A stretch of 33,962 nt of DNA from Methylacidiphilum caldifontis (GCA_945860255.1 CAMAQI010000004.1:1-33962), one strand, 5' to 3'; shown: positions 16,801-24,530, numbered from the stretch's first letter. The notes: generated by a model from the letters alone, not told the origin. Made by a program: numbers and translations.

Positions 16801-17313
16801 GAACAGACTTTCATTTCCATGTTCACGTCGAAGCCATGTACGGAAATCCTCCTCAGAGAGAAGTTGCCCATCCGGGGCAATCATTGCGTAATCTAGGCGT
16901 TCAGGAATACAAAAATAAGTCGGCTTGGGCGCAGCATCAGGACTTGTGAATCCTAAACGGATTCCCCACGTTTCCCGTTGAGGAGGGTTGTTTTTATTCT
17001 CCGATTTACGTGTAAATTCCAATGCGACCAAGGTCACCCCGTTTTGACGGAGAAAATGCCGCTGACCGTTTCGAATTTGATTCGTATCTCCGAGACAATA
17101 TCCGACAAGATCTCGTCCTTGCTTATTTCCCGCCGCAGCCCGGTTAGCGCGCCAATGCTCGCCTAAAAGAACATATTGAATCAGATCAAGCAAAGCCGAC
17201 TTTCCCGTTCCAAAAGCCCCTGAAATCAAAACATTATCTTGAACATCGAAAATTTGCCGGAATCCATACCAATTTAAAGCAATGATACGAGTGAGAGAGA
17301 TTCGTTGACTCAT
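13888..17313 (-). CDS. jetC: Wadjet protein JetC (SMC/MukB-like ATPase)
   Basis: This is the 1141-residue SMC-type motor of Wadjet. The N-terminal head has Walker A GAFGTGKS (residues 32-39). Long coiled-coil arms follow (about 280-380 and 630-890, rich in Glu/Arg/Leu heptads), with a hinge-like stretch about residues 490-540 (ERWWPALELYLGRNRWALVV). The C-terminal head has the ABC signature LSGGESQAP (about 1022) and Walker B LGIVVMDEAFSKL (DE at about 1062). It loads and extrudes DNA loops by ATP hydrolysis as part of a JetABC complex related to MukBEF. ATG at 17313 overlaps the jetB stop (ATGA), so a longer frame to 17382 is rejected. The protein looks intact, with both ATP-site halves present. 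Confidence 0.93.
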   Translation of the reverse strand: MSQRISLTRIIALNWYGFRQIFDVQDNVLISGAFGTGKSALLDLIQYVLLGEHWRANRAAAGNKQGRDLVGYCLGDTNQIRNGQRHFLRQNGVTLVALEFTRKSENKNNPPQRETWGIRLGFTSPDAAPKPTYFCIPERLDYAMIAPDGQLLSEEDFRTWLRREHGNESLFGRQKDYLEEMAAPRHLNFDAHAFHRTFPKAIAFEIEENVEKFIREFILEESPLDVREVRSALQAYDDTRKRLEKQENEALFLRRISDHHKTFHRARRDESILNYLHDHLKCLQLEERRDLHAAHLKRLETEREQELMALSLKAKESEETRQLLAGVRFEIQSDIDGAKLSELDRSKRNIEDKVTQLLEVRKSTQQQIEDRHYRWMQWLKHGRSIRLEGLAEGLIVNDQLLAQLRTGKEVERLSALPLLASRFHEIWTEVERLSLPLRDQIVSYEKRLIQLADDLENLSKGQAPGTFPLLTALQKKLGNRVQQLGRLIEVKPEAERWWPALELYLGRNRWALVVEKESDYRIALELLRKTAPGREMESLLNPSEIEKLSPMKANHSPSLPPAENSLLDKVEILHPQAQRYVESLLGKIQCVETIEELESVEHDLAITPEGIFKQTPLRHRLKPGSSVELTLGREGLQRMRAIKQKEQIELRAEKGAVEQQKSDVETWISQGRQGGLGDGSVPDRSMELAQLPEMEAELSRIRETLAILMTPERESRQTRLHELEEKERHLNEEIGILRNNRIHFETSARPIRDNLATAIAELQQATIERLSSLTKLKSSFPGILETELQERENEVRKKFQKWTEIFSAITQSRQEASIQAVEFREKRKQERMALLNSRSSQGYLLHPEYQDSFSPEDESNEMWDSRLQTLDTVELEKSRLLAADRKREWERRLEENVLNELNRRISEAQNTIKLLDRYLSRPVGRFRYRISQRKDTAGYAALWTLLNSGLEATDPLMSGIQDDEVRQAKESLMQAVYASDQNDDRARRLLDYRNYHRYDLEMVPADKPDAPPISLSRSGRNLSGGESQAPFFISMLAAFRRVYDRGDRSSSRSQQLGIVVMDEAFSKLSGDGIEDCLALAHLFQLQLVMAFPPERLGVMVPHAQTVVICQKEIQRDTEGYVTQITNLPLIATMSEAMEALT

Positions 17314-17951
17314 TGGGGATCCTTTTTTTCCAGCATGAACTCCACAGCAGTCGATTGCAACGCAAGGACCTTTTGATCCCAAGCAGCGGCGTTCTCAAAC
17401 GGGATCACCCGCACAAGCGTCGGAAGAATTTCAATTTGCGAATGACCAAAGAGTGAGGACTCCTCATGCCATTGAATCCGCACGAGGCGACGTTGGCGGA
17501 GCTTGCTGAGCATCTCCCGGAGCTGTGCCGCCGTTGGAAGTTCAATTGCTTGAAAATAAAGCTTCAGACGTTGCCAGACCTCGTTCGCCGTGATGATCAC
17601 CGTCTCTATCGATTGCTCCATTTTAATATCGTGGTAAATACGCCAGAGTGTGAGAACCAACAAGGTCTCTGCTTTTGTGAATTGAGCCATCAACTCGCAC
17701 TCCCCAGGAACTGGACAGATTTGAAAGATCGGATGATCGGGATCGGCAATCAGTCGTAAATGCAATGGCGTAAGATACTCCGTAATCTCCGCCTGATATT
17801 CACGCCCTAGCAGATAAAGCTCTCGATCACGTCCCGAATCCCCAAATAGCGCCCCATTGGCAAGAAGTGAGGATAAAATATTAGAGATCGAAGATCGATC
17901 CTCTTCTCGAATCCGATTCCAAGTCGTAAATGTAGGCCAATGGTTAGACAT
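17310..17951 (-). CDS. jetB: Wadjet protein JetB (MukE-like, DUF4194-type)
   Basis: This 213-residue protein corresponds to the MukE/kite-like subunit that binds the JetA kleisin. It is helical with winged-helix character: TKAETLLVLTLWRIYHDIK (about 93-112), then QLREMLSKLRQRRLVRIQW (about 142-160), a pattern shared by DUF4194 proteins (helix, then LxxLxxxRLVR wing). No enzyme motif is expected. It starts 21 bases after jetA and ends overlapping jetC by 4 bases, which supports fixed subunit stoichiometry. Assignment rests on weak sequence likeness plus perfect operon context, which together make it secure. Confidence 0.88.
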   Translation of the reverse strand: MSNHWPTFTTWNRIREEDRSSISNILSSLLANGALFGDSGRDRELYLLGREYQAEITEYLTPLHLRLIADPDHPIFQICPVPGECELMAQFTKAETLLVLTLWRIYHDIKMEQSIETVIITANEVWQRLKLYFQAIELPTAAQLREMLSKLRQRRLVRIQWHEESSLFGHSQIEILPTLVRVIPFENAAAWDQKVLALQSTAVEFMLEKKDPQ

Positions 17952-17972
17952 AAATAGTGCTTCAATGATTTA

Positions 17973-19457
17973 TTAGGCGGTTCTCTCCAATGTCAATCGC
18001 TCCATCAATCGATCAGCCTCCGGGTCACGCGGAATCTCTTCTGGGTTCATTGCAAAATCGGCTCGCGCCGGCCGAACTTTCCATCGCACTTCGCGAGAGG
18101 AGACCGCAGAAGGTCCATGATCAAATGCAAGGGTCGCCAGTAAATCAAGCATATCATCCTCAATATGAAGATGAAGCGTTTCTGTGGAAAGTTGATTTCC
18201 TTTTTCAGGAAGATGCTTTTCGATAAAACGAGCGGCTCGCTGAGGGGTCAAGATATTCAGATTTCTCCGTCGTATCTCCTCTTGCGCCTTAATCGCATCG
18301 CCTGTTTGAGTATTAAACGAGAGGGAAAGATCGATCGATCCTTTTTGTCGACGCGGCCGTGCGAGTGAGTCTTGTCCATAATAAAGCCTTACCCATGGAG
18401 AGAGCAGTGGCATCCCTAGCTCTGAAGCAAGTTCCGCAAAAGATTTTCCCTGATGCAACTCCGAGGCCTCTTCTAAATATGATTTCACCTGTTCCGGAAA
18501 TCGACTGCGCATCTCCGTCTGATATCGATATCGGGCAGCCGAAAGTCGGCTGAAATCGGACATCCGTCCATCGATCAGCCGTTGTTTGATCGGGATTCCC
18601 GCAAGTAGTCGATCAAGCTTTATAAACCATCGTTCAGACTCAATGTAAGCCAATTCATTTTCGATTTGATGATGCTTCGCCAGTCCCTCCGCAAGCCGTT
18701 GCTTCGCAAAAGGATCGTTCGCAGCCTCTTGCGTGATCGAACGTGCTTGCGTCAAGCGGGTGATCAATCCCCCTTCCTGAAGGGCATCATAACAGACCAT
18801 GTGCTCTCCCGCATGAAAATCGACGAGAAATCGCTGCAACGTCTCCTGAGCTGAATGACTAGCACGTTGAAGACCTTCTTGTTGAAGGATCAAAATCTCC
18901 ACTGCATGCATTTGCTCCTCCGCCTGTTGAGCGCGGGCAAGTAAATCTTTCACCGTTTGCCTCATCTCCTCAGGACCCAGCCGACTCGGATCAAGTGCCC
19001 TGTCACGAAGGAGATCATTACAGAGCGAACGAAGGGTCGTGGTGAAATCCTTCAACTCCGCAGGACGATCCTCCGCCAAATCTCGAAGCAAATGCAATAA
19101 TCTACGCAATCCCGGCGAGATCAATACATAGTGTTTATCAAGATCAATGCGACGCTCCTGAATCCAATGACTTTCAATCAATCGATTAAAAAAATGTCCC
19201 GCCCGTTGATAAAGATCTTTAAATCCCCCCCCTTCATCCTCTTCGAGTTGAAGATCAGGGTGTTCAAGAAGAACCTCGCGAATTAATGAACGGGCATCGG
19301 AATAATCGATCTGTCCCCCCTCATCCGATGCCTCCATCAGCCGTTCTGCACAATCCATATAAATCGCTGCGGAAGGACGACTCAACGGACGGAAAAAGCC
19401 CCCAGCAAGAAGAGGTGCCAGCCGTATTCCAAGGGAACGGTTATTCTGATCAGTCAT
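17973..19457 (-). CDS. jetA: Wadjet protein JetA (MukF-like kleisin)
   Basis: This 494-residue kleisin-type subunit links the two JetC heads. The N-terminal winged-helix part contains GGFFRPLSRPSAAIYMDCAERL and DYSDARSLIREVLLEHPDL. A helical middle part follows (residues 100-330), then a C-terminal wing region after QRAARFIEKHLPEKG. From memory it does not start like the DUF3375 JetA of type I Wadjet (HPAWRLLRA-type opening) and is more like the JetA families of the other subtypes, but I cannot run the profiles. It leads the jetABCD block and starts 45 bases after the ATPase-nuclease gene. No Shine-Dalgarno is obvious; the start is the first ATG and precedes the conserved region. Confidence 0.86.
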   Translation of the reverse strand: MTDQNNRSLGIRLAPLLAGGFFRPLSRPSAAIYMDCAERLMEASDEGGQIDYSDARSLIREVLLEHPDLQLEEDEGGGFKDLYQRAGHFFNRLIESHWIQERRIDLDKHYVLISPGLRRLLHLLRDLAEDRPAELKDFTTTLRSLCNDLLRDRALDPSRLGPEEMRQTVKDLLARAQQAEEQMHAVEILILQQEGLQRASHSAQETLQRFLVDFHAGEHMVCYDALQEGGLITRLTQARSITQEAANDPFAKQRLAEGLAKHHQIENELAYIESERWFIKLDRLLAGIPIKQRLIDGRMSDFSRLSAARYRYQTEMRSRFPEQVKSYLEEASELHQGKSFAELASELGMPLLSPWVRLYYGQDSLARPRRQKGSIDLSLSFNTQTGDAIKAQEEIRRRNLNILTPQRAARFIEKHLPEKGNQLSTETLHLHIEDDMLDLLATLAFDHGPSAVSSREVRWKVRPARADFAMNPEEIPRDPEADRLMERLTLERTA

Positions 19458-19502
19458 TATTTCTGATAATCCTACTTTATACGAATGAACTCTCCAGCCT
19501 CC

Positions 19503-21047
19503 TCAACAGCCGACAAAATTGAGTTTTTTTCCTTCCACTTCAATCTGATTCCAATAAATCTTCTCCTCTGCACTCTTGCCGCTCTTTCGATCGAAGATCA
19601 CGACCCAGCCTTCTGGTTCTCCGACTCGATCAAGATAGCGCGCCAACTGTTCTTTGGCCTCTTCGCGGGTCTTCGGGCCGTAATAAAGTTTTACCTCGAC
19701 GGGATATCGCTTCCCCTCAAATTCCACAAGAAGATCTAAGCGTCCACTTCCTAAGGCGAATTCCCGCAAGATCGTCCCCCCGCCATTAATCACCCGTTGT
19801 AAAAAAGCCATCAAGATCAGATGGGGTGCCGCCTCCTTGTAATCGTAACGCTCCACCCACATCTCTGCATTCTCCTGCCAGAATTGTTGAAAACCACGCA
19901 AAAGCCGATTCATATCAAGTCCTGACTCGATCTTGTACCACGGAAATGAAGAGGATTCCATAAACCGCTGCGTGCTATAGGAAAGGGTTCGCAACATCAC
20001 CTCGGCATAGATCGGGTTCGCCGGAACTACTTTTTTCATCTCTTCTTTGATCAATCCTAGATCGAGGCAATAACGATAATCATCATCTGTAAATTCAAAA
20101 CCCTCCTCATCTCCCAAGATCACCGGCTCCATAATCCTCCGAACCCTCGGCTCTTTCAATCGCTCCAAAAGACTATCAATATGGGTATCCCGTCTCAAAA
20201 TAATATTCTGGATCGCCTCCTCCACCATCAGAACAGTCACTGGCTTGCTCATGTCAAATGCAAGAATCTCTTGAATTGCTTCCCTTGCGACGGCATTGAC
20301 TAACCACGGCTGGCCCCCAGTTCTCTCTTGGACTCGCTCGATGACTCCTGCCTCAAAACGTTGTCCTGTCTCTGTCGTATGCTGGGCATAGAGTCCTCGA
20401 ACCTCCTCTAATGTGAAATTACTTAATGTCAAGGACCGTGCCACAATATTAAAGGGACTCGCCGACCCCAAGGTCTCACGATCTGAGCGAATCTGTGATT
20501 GATAATCTCTGATATTGCGCATCCCCACCAAGGCCATCGCATGCGGAAAAGGGAGTTGCCCTCGGTTAATGTAACCGTTGCGGATCTGCGAAAGAAAACT
20601 CAGCATCAGATCATTCCGAAGACAGTCGACCTCATCCCAAAGAACGATCAACGGTTTAGTCGATTTCTTACAAAGAAAACTTAAGGCCTCTCGCAGATCA
20701 TTCAACGGTTGACCTGACGTAGGAATCGAGAGATCTGGAGGAAATCCCGGAACGATCTGACTCTGAATCTCTAGCTCGCGGATAATCCCAGGGATCCCCT
20801 CTTCAATACGTTGAACCATCCGCAGCTGTTCCAAAGAACAGTAGAGGGCGTGATAACGACCGCCTTCATTCAAAGCATCAGCCAATGATTTTAATAACGT
20901 CGTTTTTCCCGACTGGCGCGCGGCATGGAGAATGAAATAGGCCTCCTGATCGATCAACGGCAAGATGGCTCGACAGCGATCAATCGCCAAAAGCATATAA
21001 TGTTTATCAGAACGACAAGGCCCCATCGTGTTAAAAAAACGACTCAT
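19503..21047 (-). CDS. AAA ATPase with C-terminal PD-(D/E)XK nuclease motif
   Basis: This 514-residue protein has an N-terminal STAND/AAA_35-type ATPase: Walker A-like ARQSGKTT (residues 43-50), Walker B KPLIVLWDEVD (D138, E139) and sensor region HAMALVGMRNIRDYQ. A winged-helix region follows (TGGQPWLVNAVAREA). Near the C-terminus, GSGRLDLLVEF then RYPVEVKLYYG gives D438, E451 and K453, a well-formed PD-(D/E)XK nuclease signature. Such fusions are common but mostly uncharacterised; some are linked to mobile or defence regions. It is co-directional with and 45 bases before jetA, so it may be an accessory of the Wadjet operon (inference). ATG at 21047 is chosen over 21068 because a -10 box lies between them. 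Confidence 0.82.
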   Translation of the reverse strand: MSRFFNTMGPCRSDKHYMLLAIDRCRAILPLIDQEAYFILHAARQSGKTTLLKSLADALNEGGRYHALYCSLEQLRMVQRIEEGIPGIIRELEIQSQIVPGFPPDLSIPTSGQPLNDLREALSFLCKKSTKPLIVLWDEVDCLRNDLMLSFLSQIRNGYINRGQLPFPHAMALVGMRNIRDYQSQIRSDRETLGSASPFNIVARSLTLSNFTLEEVRGLYAQHTTETGQRFEAGVIERVQERTGGQPWLVNAVAREAIQEILAFDMSKPVTVLMVEEAIQNIILRRDTHIDSLLERLKEPRVRRIMEPVILGDEEGFEFTDDDYRYCLDLGLIKEEMKKVVPANPIYAEVMLRTLSYSTQRFMESSSFPWYKIESGLDMNRLLRGFQQFWQENAEMWVERYDYKEAAPHLILMAFLQRVINGGGTILREFALGSGRLDLLVEFEGKRYPVEVKLYYGPKTREEAKEQLARYLDRVGEPEGWVVIFDRKSGKSAEEKIYWNQIEVEGKKLNFVGC

Positions 21048-21053
21048 ATTTAA

Positions 21054-21059
21054 ATTATA
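21054..21059 (-). promoter_or_regulatory. Candidate -10 box for the ATPase-Wadjet operon
   Basis: The minus strand reads TATAAT at 21059-21054, ending 6 bases before the ATG at 21047. Normal promoter geometry would put the transcript start at or next to that ATG, making a leaderless mRNA. No good -35 is present (best TGTTCA, 16-base spacer), so this is tentative. Confidence 0.45.
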
Positions 21060-21172
21060 ACAAAACAAAAAGAGTTGAACAGTCGTTTACTGCTTCAAAT
21101 CTTCGATCTTTTTCTCTTCTCATTTTTGTTTCACAATGCTCCAGAATCAGAGAGAATACAAAAAGAAACCCT

Positions 21173-21982
21173 ATGGAAATTATCATTCTTCCGGATGCCA
21201 CGACAGGCGGTGCTTATGCGGCGCGCATGATTGAGAAACTTGTTCGAAACAAACCGAAGGCCGTGCTCGGACTGGCAACCGGGAGCACCCCGATTCCTGT
21301 CTATCAAAATTTGATTCAGAAACACCAAGAGGAGAACCTCGATTTTTCCCAAGTGACCACCTTCAATCTCGATGAATATCTCGGGCTTGATCCCTCACAT
21401 CCCGCCTCTTATCACTCTTTTATGCGAGAGCATCTTTTCTCAAAATTGAATATTCCACAGTCACAGATTCATATTCCGGATGGATTAGCTCCCGACATTG
21501 AGGCTCATTGTGCAGCCTATGAGGCGGCCATTGTTAAAGCCGGCGGGATCGATCTTCAACTGCTTGGGATTGGGGGTGAGGGACATATTGGATTCAATGA
21601 GCCCTCCTCCTCGTTGACTTCACGAACACGGGTCAAAACTTTGATTCCGCGGACCCGGGAGGATAATAAACGATTTTTTAAACCCGAAGAAGCGGTTCCC
21701 CATCATGTACTGACGATGGGAATCGGAACCATTATGGAGGCGCGAACGATTCTTTTGCTCGCTTTTGGAGATGGGAAAGCGGAGGCGATTGCCCGCTCCC
21801 TCGAGGGACCGCTCACTGCGCGAATACCAGCCTCCATTCTCCAAATGCATCCCAAGACCATCGTTCTCCTTGATGAGGGCTCCGCATCAAAACTCGAGAT
21901 GAAAGACTATTATCGTTATGTTTATGAACATAAAGAGACCACGCATTCCATTCATAGAGAAGAAAATGAGCTTTTATCGTAA
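21173..21982 (+). CDS. nagB: Glucosamine-6-phosphate deaminase
   Basis: This 269-residue enzyme converts glucosamine 6-phosphate to fructose 6-phosphate and ammonia in the cytoplasm. Hallmarks are LATGSTPIPVY (residues 34-44, phosphate site), FNLDEYLGL (D67-E68, ring-opening site), GIGGEGHIGFNEPSSS (H138, E143) and RTRVKTLI. The residue equivalent to the catalytic Asp141 of E. coli NagB appears here as E136; Bacillus-type NagB also varies at this position. Length is normal. It is divergent from the ATPase-Wadjet operon, sharing about 125 bases of intergenic DNA. A PIG-L deacetylase downstream at 22780 would fit a GlcNAc-type pathway, with a toxin-antitoxin pair lying between. Confidence 0.95.
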   Translation: MEIIILPDATTGGAYAARMIEKLVRNKPKAVLGLATGSTPIPVYQNLIQKHQEENLDFSQVTTFNLDEYLGLDPSHPASYHSFMREHLFSKLNIPQSQIHIPDGLAPDIEAHCAAYEAAIVKAGGIDLQLLGIGGEGHIGFNEPSSSLTSRTRVKTLIPRTREDNKRFFKPEEAVPHHVLTMGIGTIMEARTILLLAFGDGKAEAIARSLEGPLTARIPASILQMHPKTIVLLDEGSASKLEMKDYYRYVYEHKETTHSIHREENELLS

Positions 21983-22006
21983 GAATTAAACCCTTATCAT
22001 AAGGTT

Positions 22007-22372
22007 ATGTCTTTTTCAAAAATCGACCTTTCAGAAATCTCTCTTCCATGTGTGGAAGGAGCTGAAAATATTTTGCAAAAGTGTGTTCAAGTTTTAGCTG
22101 ATGATTTTGAAGCAGACGAAGTCTGGCTCTATGGCTCTTGTACAAAAGGATGTTCTCATCCTGAAAGCGACCTCGATTTCATGGTCGTTCGCGAATTAAA
22201 AGATTTAAAAAGACCAAGCCTCGAAGCCCTGAAGCTCCTACGCCCCTACCACAACGAGATCGGAATTGATCTCTTTGTGATCACCCCTGAAATTTGGAGT
22301 AAACGTCAAAAAAATCCAAACGGCGTCTATGCCGATATCATTCATCGAGGAAAAAAACTTTATGCGAGGTGA
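22007..22372 (+). CDS. MNT-type nucleotidyltransferase (antitoxin of an MNT-HEPN pair)
   Basis: This 121-residue minimal nucleotidyltransferase has the motif WLYGSCTKGCSHPESDLDF (G43, S44, D55, D57) and a third acidic residue at D88 in IGIDLFVI, so the catalytic triad is complete. In characterised MNT-HEPN pairs this protein neutralises the HEPN toxin, in some cases by adding AMP to it. Its last 11 bases overlap the start of the HEPN gene, so they form one cistron pair. It follows nagB by 24 bases. Confidence 0.87.
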   Translation: MSFSKIDLSEISLPCVEGAENILQKCVQVLADDFEADEVWLYGSCTKGCSHPESDLDFMVVRELKDLKRPSLEALKLLRPYHNEIGIDLFVITPEIWSKRQKNPNGVYADIIHRGKKLYAR

Positions 22373-22751
22373 TCCCTCCGACCCTCATGTTTGGCTCGCA
22401 TACGCAATACGAGACTATCAATGGGCTAAACGAGATCTAGAACAGGATGAGCCTCTACGCGCAGTCATCTCTCTCCAACAGACTGCTGAAAAAATTCTCA
22501 AAGCAAAACTAGTCTCTCTCGGTTGGTCTCTTCAAAAGTCACACTCCCTTAGTCATCTTCTTTCCGAACTTCATAAACATAATATTGATCATGATTGGTT
22601 TCAATCTTGCGCGGAGGCCCTTTCATACGAGTATTTTGCGGAAAGATATCCTGGTGACTTTGATGAGCCTCCTTCACTAATGGAGGTTCGAGAGTTCGAA
22701 GTTCAAGTTTTAAAGCTCATTCATCTGCTCTTTCCTGATTCGTTACATTAA
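22362..22751 (+). CDS. HEPN-domain protein (toxin of an MNT-HEPN pair)
   Basis: This 129-residue helical protein of the HEPN family (PF05168-like) contains AVISLQQTAEKILKAKLVSLG, KSHSLSHLLSEL and YFAERYPGDF, all usual for the group. HEPN toxins are commonly RNases, but the canonical RxxxxH motif is not evident here, which is common in this subgroup. ATG at 22362 is chosen because the domain begins at once and because it gives the typical short overlap with the MNT gene; the frame is open back to 22329. The pair lies between nagB and the PIG-L gene, on the same strand. Confidence 0.84.
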   Translation: MRGDPSDPHVWLAYAIRDYQWAKRDLEQDEPLRAVISLQQTAEKILKAKLVSLGWSLQKSHSLSHLLSELHKHNIDHDWFQSCAEALSYEYFAERYPGDFDEPPSLMEVREFEVQVLKLIHLLFPDSLH

Positions 22752-22779
22752 TTTTATTCTGAATTAACCCTCTTTTTCT

Positions 22780-23643
22780 ATGAAACTCAATCATCCCAAC
22801 GCCTTTATTTATATTCCCTCTGGAGAGCCTGTCGCCACGGCACTCGCTCGGACGACCCATCTTTCGATTGGGGCCCATCCGGATGATCTTGAATTCATGT
22901 CCTTTCACGGGATCTCCGCCTGTTATGAAAGTTCCCATTCATTTTTTACCGGGGTTGTCGTGACCGATGGAGCCGGGAGCGTGAAGTCCGGTCCTTATAC
23001 CGGAATGAGCGCGACAGAGCTCATCAAAATCCGCGCCGAGGAACAAAAAAGAGCGGCCGGGATTGGAAAGTTTAATGCCTTGATCATGCTCCAATACGAA
23101 TCGTCTGATTTAAAATCGAGCGATCCGAGCGATCAACGTCCCTGGATTCAAGATCTCCTTTCCCTTTTGGCGTTGTCTCGGCCCAAGATCATTTACTCTC
23201 ATAATCCCTTTGATAAACATCCGACCCATCTGGCTGTGATTCTTCCTTTGATTCAGTTTCTTCAATCGCTTCCCCCCTCCCAAAAACCGGAAAAGCTTTA
23301 TGGCTGCGAAGTCTGGCGTGGGCTTGATTGGGTCTTGGAGGAGGATCGAATCTCGCTTCCCTTAAAAGAGCACGAAGCTCTTTCCGAATCCCTGAATCGT
23401 GTTTTTGTTTCGCAAATCGAGGCTGGAAAAAACTATGCTGAGGCGATCCGCGGACGACGCATTGCCAATGCCACTTTTACGAACCCTCATTCGACCGATC
23501 CTGCGCCACAACTTGAACTGGCACTCGATCTCACTTCGTTGATCCATCAAAAGCCGGATCAAATCCTCCCTCATTTGAAAACGATTCTCCATCGTTTCGA
23601 ATCGGAACTCTTAGGGAATATTCAGCAGCATCTCTCTTCGTAA
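22780..23643 (+). CDS. PIG-L/LmbE family deacetylase
   Basis: This 287-residue zinc-dependent deacetylase of the PIG-L family has SIGAHPDDLEF (H33, D35, D36), the Zn/catalytic motif, and FDKHPTHLAV (H147, H150), the second zinc motif. Members remove acetyl groups from N-acetylglucosamine derivatives. With NagB nearby this would give an amino sugar for deamination, although a sugar phosphorylation step would still be needed. The gene starts 28 bases after the HEPN gene. Typical PIG-L proteins are 220-300 residues, so length is normal. The exact acceptor is unknown. Confidence 0.9.
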   Translation: MKLNHPNAFIYIPSGEPVATALARTTHLSIGAHPDDLEFMSFHGISACYESSHSFFTGVVVTDGAGSVKSGPYTGMSATELIKIRAEEQKRAAGIGKFNALIMLQYESSDLKSSDPSDQRPWIQDLLSLLALSRPKIIYSHNPFDKHPTHLAVILPLIQFLQSLPPSQKPEKLYGCEVWRGLDWVLEEDRISLPLKEHEALSESLNRVFVSQIEAGKNYAEAIRGRRIANATFTNPHSTDPAPQLELALDLTSLIHQKPDQILPHLKTILHRFESELLGNIQQHLSS

Positions 23644-23692
23644 CTTCCGATGCTTTCGTAGCAGATGAAAATCGCTCGAAGAGATTTTAGAA

Positions 23693-23878
23693 TTTGCCGC
23701 AAAAGAACGCAGAGAACACAAAATAAAAGGCAAAAGATTTTAAACCACTCATTCACACTAATAAACACTCATGTAAAGACATTCAAAACAGGGGATTCAC
23801 CTGCAGAATGAACGAAAAACAGACCCTTTTTTAAGTAACATCTTCTTTTTTGCGATCTCTGCGTTCTATTGTGGCAAA
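23693..23878. repeat. 186-bp element with 30-bp inverted ends
   Basis: The left arm 23693-23722 (starting TTTGCCGCAAAAGAACGC) matches the reverse complement of 23849-23878 (TTTGCCACAATAGAACGC) at 26 of 30 positions. It fills the gap between the convergent PIG-L and KDPG aldolase genes and ends 4 bases from the latter's stop. No coding potential is seen inside. It may be a non-autonomous mobile repeat or act as a bidirectional terminator. Confidence 0.65.
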
Positions 23879-23882
23879 GCGA

Positions 23883-24530
23883 TTATTTTATTCGTGCGTT
23901 TGCGATATTTTTTGAAAAGATTTGAGCAAGCTCACTGAGTTTTTTCCAATCCTGATTTTGAAGGATCTCTTGACTTACAAGGGAGCTTCCAGCTCCTACC
24001 GCTTTGCATCCGGCACGAATGAAATCAGCGGCATTATGCTGATCGACCCCTCCGGTCGGAATCAGAGGAAGATGAGGAAGCGGGGCGAGAAGTCCTTTGA
24101 TGTATTTGATCCCTAAGGTTTCCGCAGGGAAAATCTTGATAAAATCGGAGCCCATTTCAAAGGCATTTTGCGCCTCGGTGGGGGAATAGGCCCCGGTACA
24201 AAGAGAGATTTTGTTTTGCTGACAGTAGGCAATGACCTGAGGACGAACCACGGGGGTGATGATATAGCAGGCCCCTGCATCCACCGATTGTTTGACTTGC
24301 TCTTCATTTAAAACACTTCCGATTCCGAGTAAAATTTTCCCCTGAAATTCCCGTGCAAGCTCTCCGAGAATTTGAAGCGCGCCTGGAGTGGTCAAGGTGA
24401 CTTCGATCGCCGTAATTCCATTTTCAATTAAAACTTCGGAGGCCTTCAGGAAATTTTCGGTAGAGTGAGATCGTAAGATCGCAATAACCCCTGATTGAAC
24501 AATTTTTTGATTAATTTCTGTCGTGGTCAT
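23883..24530 (-). CDS. eda: 2-dehydro-3-deoxy-phosphogluconate (KDPG) aldolase
   Basis: This 215-residue class I aldolase splits KDPG into pyruvate and glyceraldehyde 3-phosphate. The catalytic Glu is E43 in AIEVTLTTPGAL and the Schiff-base lysine is K132 in DFIKIFPAE. GIGSVLNEEQV and PTGGVDQHNAADFI form the phosphate site. ATG at 24530 (MTTTEINQK) is used, since the longer frame would overlap the kinase gene; it follows the kinase by 49 bases. With KdgK and the GH88 operon it supplies the final step from KDG to central metabolism. Confidence 0.93.
   Translation of the reverse strand: MTTTEINQKIVQSGVIAILRSHSTENFLKASEVLIENGITAIEVTLTTPGALQILGELAREFQGKILLGIGSVLNEEQVKQSVDAGACYIITPVVRPQVIAYCQQNKISLCTGAYSPTEAQNAFEMGSDFIKIFPAETLGIKYIKGLLAPLPHLPLIPTGGVDQHNAADFIRAGCKAVGAGSSLVSQEILQNQDWKKLSELAQIFSKNIANARIK

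Noticed and set aside
17314-17382. Longer jetC start
   Set aside because: It lies inside jetB; the ATGA overlap start at 17313 directly precedes the conserved ATPase head.
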